NCBI GenBank assembly: GCA_964475385.1
Contig: CAYYWV010000006.1
Span: 1-41,188, forward strand
DNA from: CAYYWV01 sp964475385
GTDB taxonomy: Bacteria; Pseudomonadota; Alphaproteobacteria; JAAXGF01
Direction: 5' to 3'
DNA: 41,188 nucleotides
This document shows, piece after piece, positions 33,342 through 41,188 of the stretch (position 1 is the first letter of the stretch; each line of letters begins with the position of its first letter). The translations under genes were made by a program, and so were the position numbers. A model generated the notes under the pieces. That model was not told the DNA's origin and searched no databases. It was given only the letters and a program-made list of their open reading frames with translations.

Positions 33342-34087
33342 CCGACCTGCCGAAAACGCGCGGGCCCAAGGCGCTCGGCCTGGTGATCGACCTCGACACC
33401 TGCGTCGGCTGCCACGCCTGCGCGGTCAATTGCAAGGAATGGAACACCGGCGGGCATCTCGGCCCGCTCTCCGACAGCGCGCCTTACGGCCCCGCGCCCG
33501 ACGGGACGTGGCTCAACCGGGTCCACGCCTTCGAAGCCGGCGATGGCGCAGAGGGGCGCACGGTCTACTTCCCGCGCTCGTGCCTCCATTGCGAAAAGCC
33601 CGACTGCGTGACCGTCTGCCCAACGGGGGCCTCGTTCAAGCGCGCCGAGGACGGCATCGTGTTGATCGACCCCGATCTCTGCATCGGCTGCAAGCTCTGC
33701 GCCTGGGCCTGCCCTTATGGCGCGCGCGAGTTCGATTCGGAACAAGGCGTGATGAAGAAATGCACGCTTTGCATCGACCGCATCTACAACGAGGCCCTGC
33801 CCGAGGCCGAGCGGGTGCCGGCTTGCGTCGCCACTTGCCCCGCGTCCGCGCGCCATTTCGGCGACCTCGGCGATCCCGATTCGGAAGTCTCGCGGCTGGT
33901 GCGCGAGCGCGGCGGCTACGACCTTATGCCCGCGCTCGGCTACCGGCCGACCAACAAGTACCTGCCGCCCCGACCGCGCGCCCGCGACAGCGCCCCGGAA
34001 GGCGCAGACCGCGGCGCGCGCCTCGAATCCACAGGCCCGATCGAAAACCGGTTCCTGGCCTGGGTCGACCGGCTCTTATCGCTTTAA
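33338..34087 (+). CDS. soeB: Sulfite dehydrogenase iron-sulfur subunit SoeB
   Basis: A 249-residue ferredoxin-like subunit with four 4Fe-4S cysteine groups: C22-x2-C25-x2-C28-x3-C32 at the start, SCLHCEKPDCVTVCP, CIGCKLCAWACP, and the CTLC/CVATCP pair. These relay electrons from SoeA to the membrane anchor. It has the long linker with LGYRPTNKYLPPRPR typical of SoeB-type subunits. ATGA overlap with soeA at 33338-33341, and two bases to the soeC start. Confidence 0.9.
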   Translation: MTDLPKTRGPKALGLVIDLDTCVGCHACAVNCKEWNTGGHLGPLSDSAPYGPAPDGTWLNRVHAFEAGDGAEGRTVYFPRSCLHCEKPDCVTVCPTGASFKRAEDGIVLIDPDLCIGCKLCAWACPYGAREFDSEQGVMKKCTLCIDRIYNEALPEAERVPACVATCPASARHFGDLGDPDSEVSRLVRERGGYDLMPALGYRPTNKYLPPRPRARDSAPEGADRGARLESTGPIENRFLAWVDRLLSL

Positions 34088-34089
34088 CC

Positions 34090-35043
34090 GTGCGGCCGGC
34101 GTACTCGATCATCGTCTTCACCACCACCTCGGGCGCGGGGCTCGGGCTGCTGATCGCCTTTGCGCTCGCCGTGCTCGCGGGCGCGCCGCCTGCGCCGGTC
34201 GTGGGGATTGCGGCGGCGCTCGCGGGGCTCGCCCTGGTCGGCGCGGGCTTCGTCGCCTCGGCCTTTCACCTCGGCCGGCCCGAGCGCGCGCTCAGGGCGT
34301 TCAGCCAGTGGCGGTCGAGCTGGCTCTCGCGCGAAGCGGTGCTGGCCGCGCTTTGCTATCCGGTAGCGGGCGCGTTTCTCTATGACTGGCTGGGCCAGGG
34401 GCCAAGCTGGCGCGTCGCGCTCGAAGGGGCTGCGACCGCGGGGCTCGCCGCGGCCACGATCGCGGCGACGGCGATGATTTACGCTTCGCTCAAGCCGATC
34501 CCGGCCTGGCGCAACCCTTGGGTCGTGCCGGGCTATCTCGCTTTCGCCCTCGCAACCGGCGGCGCTTGGTACGCGGCTTTCGCCGCGCTCGCCGGCGATT
34601 GGCAACCGAAGGCCGGCTGGATCGCGCTCGCGGGCATCATCGCAAGCCTCGCGATCAAACGCGCTTACTGGCGGGCGATCGATGCGAAGGGCATGCCCCA
34701 CGATGCCGGCGACGCCACCGGGCTCGGCGGCTTTGGACGGGTGCGGTTGCTCGACGCGCCCCACACCTCCCAGAACTTCGTGATGAAAGAGATGGGATTT
34801 CGCGTCGCGCGCAAGCACGCCGCGCGACTCCGCAGAATGGTCGTTACCGGCGGCCTTGGGTTGCCGGCGGTTCTGTTCGCCGCCCTGCTCGCCGCCGCCC
34901 CTTCGCCCGCCGGCCCGGCGACAGCCGGCGCGACGCTGGCCGCGGCGCTGGCCGCGAGTCTCGGCGCCTTGGTGGAACGTTGGCTTTTCTTTGCCGAGGC
35001 CAAGCACTCCGTCATTCTCTATTACGGTGGCGATACGGCCTGA
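34090..35043 (+). CDS. soeC: Sulfite dehydrogenase membrane anchor SoeC (DmsC-like)
   Basis: A 317-residue polytopic membrane protein with about eight hydrophobic spans, DmsC-like. The segments ASAFHLGRPERALRAFSQWRSSWLSREAVL and AEAKHSVILYYGG are typical of DMSO reductase-type anchors and SoeC. It would hold the SoeAB dimer at the inner membrane and reduce quinone. Start at a GTG (34090), two bases after the soeB stop, chosen because the open frame upstream is a shadow of soeB. About 190 bases separate it from the TauE/SafE gene. Confidence 0.88.
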   Translation: MRPAYSIIVFTTTSGAGLGLLIAFALAVLAGAPPAPVVGIAAALAGLALVGAGFVASAFHLGRPERALRAFSQWRSSWLSREAVLAALCYPVAGAFLYDWLGQGPSWRVALEGAATAGLAAATIAATAMIYASLKPIPAWRNPWVVPGYLAFALATGGAWYAAFAALAGDWQPKAGWIALAGIIASLAIKRAYWRAIDAKGMPHDAGDATGLGGFGRVRLLDAPHTSQNFVMKEMGFRVARKHAARLRRMVVTGGLGLPAVLFAALLAAAPSPAGPATAGATLAAALAASLGALVERWLFFAEAKHSVILYYGGDTA

Positions 35044-35235
35044 AAGCCGCGCGATTCCTGATCCTGCGCCCCAAACGCGGGATCGGGCGCTTCTTGCCTG
35101 CCCGAAGCAGGGAAATTTCCGACGAATATTCGGGCAGACAAATGTGTTTTTTTACTTGAGTTATTTTGTGGAACGCTTCATAAGCGGCGCGATGCGGTCG
35201 TTTGCAGACAAGTCCCGCCGCGCCTTCCCGGCCTG

Positions 35236-36159
35236 ATGCAGATCTACCTGCCCATCGCCGAGATGTCGGCCAACGTCCTTCTCCTGTTGGGAATGGGCGG
35301 GCTCATCGGTTTCCTCTCGGGCATCTTCGGCGTCGGCGGCGGGTTTCTGATGACGCCGCTTCTCATCTTCATCGGCGTGCCGCCGGCGGTCTCGGTCGCG
35401 ACCGCCGCCGACCAGATCGTCGCCTCCTCGGCGTCCGGCGTCTACGCCCATTGGCGGCGGGGAAACGTCGATTTCAAGATGGGAACCGTGCTTCTCGCCG
35501 GCGGCTTCGTCGGTTCGAGCTTTGGCGTCTGGTTGTTCTCGTTTCTCCGCGATCTCGGCCAGATCGATCTCATCATCTCGCTGAGCTACGTGCTCTTCCT
35601 CGGGATCATCGGCATCCTGATGTTGATGGAAAGCATGCGCGCGATGCTGCGCCGGCGCCGTCCCGGCCCCCGCCCGCGGCGCAAGCTGCACCAGCACTAC
35701 TGGATTCACGGGTTGCCGTTCAAAATGCGCTTCCGGCGCTCGAAGCTCTACATCAGCGCGCTGATGCCGCTCGGGGTCGGGCTCGTGGTCGGCGTCGTCG
35801 TCGGCATCATGGGCGTCGGCGGCGGGTTCATCATGGTGCCGGCGATGATCTATCTGCTCGGCATGCCGACCTCGGTCGTGGTCGGCACCTCGCTGTTCCA
35901 GATCATCTTCATCACCGCCAACGTCACCTTCCTCCAGGCGGTGAACAACCAGACCGTCGATGTGGTGCTCGCGCTCCTTCTTATGATCGGCGGCGCGATC
36001 GGCGCGCAGTACGGCTCCCGGGTCGGCACCAAGCTCCGCGGCGAGCAGCTTCGCGGTCTGCTCGCGGTGATCGTGCTCGCGGTCTGCATCAAGCTTCTGA
36101 TCGATCTCGTGGGCGCGCCCGACGACCCGTTCACCGTGACCCGGATCGTCCGCCCATGA
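35236..36159 (+). CDS. TauE/SafE family sulfite/organosulfonate exporter
   Basis: A 307-residue membrane protein with the two inverted repeats of the family, each with its GVGGGF motif (about 32-37 and 193-198: FGVGGGFLMTP and MGVGGGFIMVP). A basic cytoplasmic loop (about 135-170) separates the halves and makes it longer than usual. TauE/SafE proteins export sulfite, sulfoacetate or related anions. Sitting next to soeABC, it likely relieves sulfite toxicity. The upstream 192 bases contain an AT-rich patch (35130-35180) that may hold its own promoter. The stop overlaps the next gene as ATGA. Confidence 0.88.
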   Translation: MQIYLPIAEMSANVLLLLGMGGLIGFLSGIFGVGGGFLMTPLLIFIGVPPAVSVATAADQIVASSASGVYAHWRRGNVDFKMGTVLLAGGFVGSSFGVWLFSFLRDLGQIDLIISLSYVLFLGIIGILMLMESMRAMLRRRRPGPRPRRKLHQHYWIHGLPFKMRFRRSKLYISALMPLGVGLVVGVVVGIMGVGGGFIMVPAMIYLLGMPTSVVVGTSLFQIIFITANVTFLQAVNNQTVDVVLALLLMIGGAIGAQYGSRVGTKLRGEQLRGLLAVIVLAVCIKLLIDLVGAPDDPFTVTRIVRP

Positions 36160-36917
36160 TTGCGCGGCCGGTCATGCGCCTCGTCCTCCGCGCGGCCGCC
36201 GCGGTCGGCCTTCTCGGAGCGAGCATACCGACCGGCCTCGCCCAGCCTCTGGTCGCCGATCTCTCGGACCATCTGATCGCCATTGGCTCGGGCTTTACGG
36301 GAACCGACGTGCTTCTGTACGGCGCGATCGAAGGCGACGGCGACGTGGTCGTGGTCGTCCGCGGCCCCGAGGAAAGCGTCGTCGTGCGCCGCAAAGAGCG
36401 GATCGCCGGCATCTGGATCAACCGCAAAAGCGTCACTTTCGAGCGCGTGCCGGCCTTCTACGTGGTCGCCGCGAGCCGGCCGCTCGACGAAATCGCGCCG
36501 CAGCCTTTGCGCGCGCTTTACCATATCGGGATTGAGAGCCTCGATCTTCCGGCCGAAGCGACGGCCGCGCCTGAAGACATCGAGGCCTTCCGCAAAGCGC
36601 TCCTGCGCAATCGCGTGCGCGCGGGATTCTATACCGCCAATCCCGGCAAGGTCGATTTCGTAGGGAGTCGGCTGTTCCGGACCCGAATCCTGTTCCCGTC
36701 CAACGTGCCTACCGGTACGTACTCGGCCCAGGTCTATCTGATCCGCGACGGTCAAATCGTCAGCGCCGAAAGCACGCCTTTGTTCATCAGCAAGACCGGG
36801 TTTCAGGCCGATGTGAACTTTCTCGCCCATACCCAGCCTGTGCTCTATGGCCTGGGCGCGATCGCGATCGCGCTCGCCGCCGGCTGGGGCGCGGCGACGG
36901 CGTTCCGCCGCACTTGA
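36156..36917 (+). CDS. TIGR02186-type membrane protein partner of TauE/SafE
   Basis: A 253-residue protein with a signal peptide (about 1-29, ending GLAQ), a periplasmic domain rich in beta-strands (DLSDHLIAIGSGFTGTDVLLYGAI and VVVVVRGPEESVVVRRK) and a C-terminal membrane helix (about 228-247). It matches the TIGR02186 family, which is regularly found next to TauE/SafE-type exporters and is thought to assist them; its function is unproven. The ATG overlaps the exporter stop at 36156-36159. At its 3' end the sequence has a tandem CTTGATAT repeat (36913-36920 and 36921-36928) covering the stop codon. Confidence 0.82.
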   Translation: MIARPVMRLVLRAAAAVGLLGASIPTGLAQPLVADLSDHLIAIGSGFTGTDVLLYGAIEGDGDVVVVVRGPEESVVVRRKERIAGIWINRKSVTFERVPAFYVVAASRPLDEIAPQPLRALYHIGIESLDLPAEATAAPEDIEAFRKALLRNRVRAGFYTANPGKVDFVGSRLFRTRILFPSNVPTGTYSAQVYLIRDGQIVSAESTPLFISKTGFQADVNFLAHTQPVLYGLGAIAIALAAGWGAATAFRRT

Positions 36918-36955
36918 TATCTTGATATTCGGAACGCGAAGGGAGGGAGCAGTCC

Positions 36956-37864
36956 ATGGCGATCAAGATCGCTGTTCTCGGAACCGGCCTCATGGGCGCG
37001 CCGATGGCGGCCCGCCTGATCGCGGCCGGGCATGCGGTCGCCGTCTGGAACCGGACGCGGGCCAAGACCGCGCCGCTCGCCGCGCGCGGGGCGCGGGTCG
37101 CGGACACGCCCGCCGAGGCCGTCGCCGGCGCGGAGGCGGTGATCGCCATGCTTGAGAACGGCCCCGTGGTCGAGCGCGTGCTGTTCGAGCTCGGCGCGGC
37201 CGAGGCGCTCGCGCCGGATACGCTGGTGATCGACATGAGCTCGATCCCGCCCGCCACCGCGCGCGACCACGCGGCCCGCATCGAGGCCCTCGGCGCGCGC
37301 CACCTCGACGCTCCGGTCTCGGGCGGCACGGTAGGCGCCGAGGCCGGAACGCTCACCATCATGGCGGGGGGCGCGAAAGAGGACTTCGCGCGCGCCGCTC
37401 CGGTCTTCGCGCCCCTCGGCCGGGCGACCCACGTCGGGCCGCACGGCGCGGGACAGCTCGCCAAGCTCGCCAATCAGATCATCGTCGGCGTCACCATCGG
37501 CGCGGTCGCCGAGGCGCTGCTGCTCGCCGCCGCCGGCGGGGCCGACCCGGCCGCCGTGCGCGAGGCGCTGCGCGGCGGGTTCGCCGACAGCCGCATCCTC
37601 GAGCTCCACGGCCAGCGGATGATCGAGCGGACATTCCTGCCCGGCGGGCGGAGCGCGATTCAGCTCAAGGATCTCGAGACCATCGTCGCCGCCGCCAAGG
37701 ACGCGGGCCTCGCCCTGCCTTTCAGCGAAACCGCGCGGGCGTTGTTCGAATCGCTCGTCGCCGGGGGCGGCGGCGACTACGACCACAGCGCGCTTTTGCT
37801 CGAGCTCGAACGCCGCAACCCGCCGGCCCGGGTCGGCGACAAGCCCGACACCCTGCCCGACTGA
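36956..37864 (+). CDS. NAD(P)-dependent beta-hydroxyacid dehydrogenase
   Basis: A 302-residue enzyme of the 3-hydroxyisobutyrate dehydrogenase family. The Rossmann motif VLGTGLMGAPMAARL is at 7-21, the substrate loop DAPVSGGTVGAEAGTLTIM at 118-136 and catalytic K170 in GQLAKLANQI. It resembles 2-hydroxy-3-oxopropionate (tartronate semialdehyde) reductases as well as 3-hydroxyisobutyrate dehydrogenases. Because it follows the sulfite locus, a role on a sulfonate-derived semialdehyde is conceivable but unproven. GGGAGGGAG precedes the ATG. It is convergent with the E2 gene six bases away. Confidence 0.86.
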   Translation: MAIKIAVLGTGLMGAPMAARLIAAGHAVAVWNRTRAKTAPLAARGARVADTPAEAVAGAEAVIAMLENGPVVERVLFELGAAEALAPDTLVIDMSSIPPATARDHAARIEALGARHLDAPVSGGTVGAEAGTLTIMAGGAKEDFARAAPVFAPLGRATHVGPHGAGQLAKLANQIIVGVTIGAVAEALLLAAAGGADPAAVREALRGGFADSRILELHGQRMIERTFLPGGRSAIQLKDLETIVAAAKDAGLALPFSETARALFESLVAGGGGDYDHSALLLELERRNPPARVGDKPDTLPD

Positions 37865-37870
37865 GCGGCT

Positions 37871-38977
37871 CTACGCCGGCTTTTCGAGATCGGCGATAAA
37901 GGCCGCGAGAAAACGCGCCGCCTCGCCGCCGGTGACCGCGCGGTGGTCGAAGGTGATCGAGACCGGAAGCGTGCGATGGACCGCGGGCTTGCCCTTGTGG
38001 GCCACGACGCGCGGCGCGATGCGCCCGGCGCTCACGATCGCGACCTGGGGCGGGACCACGACCGGAGCGGCGTAGCGCCCGCCGATGGTGCCGAAGTTCG
38101 ACAGCGTGATCGTCGCCCCGCGCAGCTCTTCGGGCGGCACGCGGCGGGCCTTGACGTCGGCCTTCATGGCGTCGAGCCCGCGGCGCAGATCGGCGGCGTC
38201 GCGGTTGCCCACGTCGCGCAGGACCGGCACGAACAGGCCGTCCTCGGTATCGACGGCGAGGCCGAGATCGACCTTCTTGTTCAGCCGCCGCCCGCCCTCT
38301 TTGGCGTCGAACCAAGCGTTGAGCGCGGGCTCGGCGGCGCAGGCCGCGGCGACCGCGCGCACGAGCCGCACGGTGACGTCCGCGCCTTCGGGCCAAGCGT
38401 CGATGTCGGCGTCGTCCATCACGGTCGCCGGCACCACCTCGGCCCCCGACTGGGTCATGCGCCGCGCCATCGCCCGGCGCACTCCGCGCAAGGGCTCGAG
38501 CGGGCCGGCCTCGGCCAGCGTCTTGGCGGCGCGCTCGACATCGGCGGCGGTCACCACGCCCCCCTTGCCCGAGGGGCTGACGACCGCGAGATCGACGCCG
38601 AGCCGCCGGGCGAGCGCGCGCACCGCTGGCGTCGCCTTGACGCGCGCCGGCGCGGTCGCCGCCTGGGCTTCGACCTCCTCGTCGAGGACGGTGGCCTCGC
38701 TCTCGATGGCGCCGACGACCGTTCCCGCGTCCTCGCTCCCCGCCTCGTCGTCGTAATCGACGAGCGGCGCGCCGATGGCGACGATCTCGCCGGGCTCGGC
38801 GTAGAGCTTGGCGATCCGCCCGGCCCGCGGCGACGGCACCTCGACCACCGCCTTATCGGTCTCGACCGAGACCAGCGGCTGGTCGGCGACCACGCGATCG
38901 CCCGGGCTGACGTGCCAGGTGACGATCTCGGCCTCTTGCAGGCCTTCGCCGAGATCGGGAAGCTTGAAGGTGGTCAT
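37871..38977 (-). CDS. 2-oxoacid dehydrogenase complex E2, dihydrolipoamide acyltransferase
   Basis: A 368-residue E2 with one lipoyl domain (K42 in VETDKAVVEV carries lipoate), a peripheral subunit-binding domain (about 113-150, TPAVRALARRLGVDL) and the catalytic domain. The active site reads FDHRAVTGGEA with H345; the usual aspartate (DHRxxDG) is replaced by T, a pattern I recall from some other proteobacterial E2s. It transfers the acyl group to CoA. Substrate could be pyruvate or branched-chain 2-oxoacids. It is the third gene of the E1alpha-E1beta-E2 operon, 11 bases after E1beta. No E3 (lipoamide dehydrogenase) lies in view. Confidence 0.88.
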   Translation of the reverse strand: MTTFKLPDLGEGLQEAEIVTWHVSPGDRVVADQPLVSVETDKAVVEVPSPRAGRIAKLYAEPGEIVAIGAPLVDYDDEAGSEDAGTVVGAIESEATVLDEEVEAQAATAPARVKATPAVRALARRLGVDLAVVSPSGKGGVVTAADVERAAKTLAEAGPLEPLRGVRRAMARRMTQSGAEVVPATVMDDADIDAWPEGADVTVRLVRAVAAACAAEPALNAWFDAKEGGRRLNKKVDLGLAVDTEDGLFVPVLRDVGNRDAADLRRGLDAMKADVKARRVPPEELRGATITLSNFGTIGGRYAAPVVVPPQVAIVSAGRIAPRVVAHKGKPAVHRTLPVSITFDHRAVTGGEAARFLAAFIADLEKPA

Positions 38978-38988
38978 AACGCGGCCCT

Positions 38989-39961
<973 letters not shown>

Positions 39962-39969
<8 letters not shown>

Positions 39970-41050
39970 GATCGCGCGTCTCCTTCTCGCCGCCGGCCGC
40001 GACCGCCGCCCGCTGGGGGCGCAGGGCCTCGGGCAGCGCGGCGTAGAGATAGTCGAACATCGCCTCCGGGGCTTGCGGCGGCGTCGCTTCGTAGGCCGCG
40101 ACCGCGTCCTCGATCTCGCGCTCGATCCCGGCGATCAGAGCCTCTTCGTCGGCCTTGGTCCAGCCCTGCTCGGCCGTGAGATAGGCGCGCAGGCGAGCGA
40201 CCGGCTCCTCCTTCCAGCGCGCGCTCACCTCGTCGGGCGGGCGGTAGCGGCTGGCGTCGTCGGCGGTGGTGTGGTCGGACAGCCGGTAGGTGATGGCTTC
40301 GATCAGGCTCGCCCCTTCGCCCGCTCGCGCGCGTTCGAGCGCGCGCTCCACCACCGCGCGCACCGCGATCGCGTCGTTGCCGTCGACCTGCTCGCCCGGA
40401 ATGCCGGCCGCGATCGCCTTCTGGGCGATGGTCTCGGCGGCGGTCTGGGCGCTGCGCGGGACCGAGATCGCCCACTGGTTGTTGATCGCGACGAACACCA
40501 CGGGCAACCGCCAGACCCCGGCCATGTTGAGCGCCTCGTAAACGTCGCCCTTCGAGCTCGCGCCGTCGCCAAACACGGCGACCGCGGCGCGCGCCTCGCG
40601 GCGCAGGCGGAAGGCGTAGGCGACGCCCACCGCGTGCAGCGGGTGGGTGCCGACCGGCACCGAGACCGGGAAGTCCTCGCGCGGGCCGGCGTAGTCCATG
40701 CCGCGCTCATCGCCGCCCCAGTAGAGCAGAAGCTCGCGCAAGGCGACGCCGCGGCCCAGCATCGCCGCGGTCTCGCGATAGGACGGCACGAGCACGTCCT
40801 CGGCCCGCATCGCCGCCGCGACGCCGGCGCCGACCGCCTCCTGGCCGAGCGAGGACGGATAGGTGCCGAGCCTTCCCGTGCGCTGAAGCGCGATCGCCTT
40901 GGCGTCGAACTGGCGGGTAAGCAGCATTCCGCGGTAGAGCGCGACCAGCGCCTCGCGGTCGGCGGCGAACGCGGGCAAGGGCGCGACCGCGCGGCCGTCC
41001 GGGTCGAGATACCGGGTATAGCCGATCTCGAAACGCGCGACGGTTTTCAT
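39962..41050 (-). CDS. 2-oxoacid dehydrogenase E1 alpha subunit
   Basis: A 362-residue subunit with the thiamine diphosphate motif GDG at 161-163 and NN at 190-191 (FGDGASSKGDV to VAINNQW). The phosphorylation-loop region YRLSDHTTADDASRYR and the substrate segment TYPSSLGQEAVGAG resemble heterotetrameric E1 of the pyruvate/branched-chain type. It catalyses decarboxylation and lipoyl transfer with E1beta. First gene of the minus-strand operon. Its upstream region (41051-41188) continues off the window and holds a TTAACCAT motif. Pyruvate versus branched-chain substrate is undecided. Confidence 0.9.
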
Positions 41051-41131
41051 GGCTTCATCTCGGGCGATGGGGGGCGGCCGCGGCGGACCGGCGGGGCGGC
41101 GCCCGGCCTTCGACCGACAGCGTAACGCTTT

Positions 41132-41139
41132 ATGGTTAA
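41132..41139 (-). promoter_or_regulatory. Possible CtrA half-site upstream of the E1 alpha gene
   Basis: The minus strand reads TTAACCAT, the eight-base CtrA half-motif reported for alphaproteobacteria, in a short AT-rich patch (41121-41150) some 80 bases before the E1 alpha start. It may equally be part of a plain promoter. One match of this length is weak evidence. Confidence 0.25.
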
Positions 41140-41188
41140 CTTATGGTAGCGGATGCCCGCCCCGGCGATCAAATCCTTGTGCGCCGGG

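Overview
The window is very GC-rich and dense in genes. Its content points to an alphaproteobacterium, probably of the Rhodospirillales type: an HpnL-type membrane protein, a cytoplasmic SoeABC sulfite dehydrogenase, a core-type MetE, several large ABC transporter operons and a possible CtrA half-site. This placement rests on gene content only. A run of exactly 100 N at 13295-13394 shows that the contig is a scaffold with a gap of unknown true size.

Layout from left to right. (1) 1-1000: the N-terminal part of aminodeoxychorismate synthase component I (pabB, running off the left edge), divergent from a small PchB/AroQ-type chorismate mutase. (2) 1038-5324: an M24 metallopeptidase, a lipoprotein, a 33-residue membrane protein and a PcfJ-like protein, all on the minus strand, with a WYL-domain regulator divergent from the PcfJ gene. 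(3) 5367-11917: a LysR regulator followed by patD-ydcT-ydcS-ydcU-ydcV, a putrescine/polyamine uptake and gamma-aminobutyraldehyde oxidation operon like E. coli ydcSTUVW but with a different order and regulator. (4) 12236-13252: an HpnL-like membrane protein, then the gap. (5) 13396-19922: a GMC oxidoreductase and a complete livKHMGF-type ABC importer with a Tat-type binding protein. (6) 20235-20579: an orphan small membrane protein behind an AT-rich upstream region. (7) 20630-24786: a 2-aminoethylphosphonate-type importer (binding protein, ATPase, double permease). (8) 25301-26652: speD-speE for spermidine synthesis. (9) 26673-30131: a YbjQ-family protein, a core-MetE methyltransferase, a degenerate class III cyclase fused to a membrane anchor, and an orphan protein with a C-terminal zinc ribbon. 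(10) 30498-37864: soeABC, a TauE/SafE exporter, a TIGR02186 protein and a beta-hydroxyacid dehydrogenase. (11) 37871-41050: E1alpha, E1beta and E2 of a 2-oxoacid dehydrogenase complex.

How the parts fit. The window is mostly about taking up and oxidising small organic N, P and S compounds. Polyamines are both made (SpeD/SpeE) and taken up and degraded (Ydc/PatD). The phosphonate importer would bring in aminoethylphosphonate, but no phosphonatase is present here. SoeABC would oxidise sulfite released from sulfonates in the cytoplasm, with TauE/SafE exporting the excess. Branched-chain or similar organic ligands enter through the Liv-type system, and 2-oxoacids are oxidised to acyl-CoA.

No RNA gene, insertion sequence, integrase or CRISPR array was recognised. 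The least explained parts are the WYL/PcfJ module, the orphan H/C plus zinc-ribbon protein at 29436-30131, and the pseudo-cyclase at 28197-29141.
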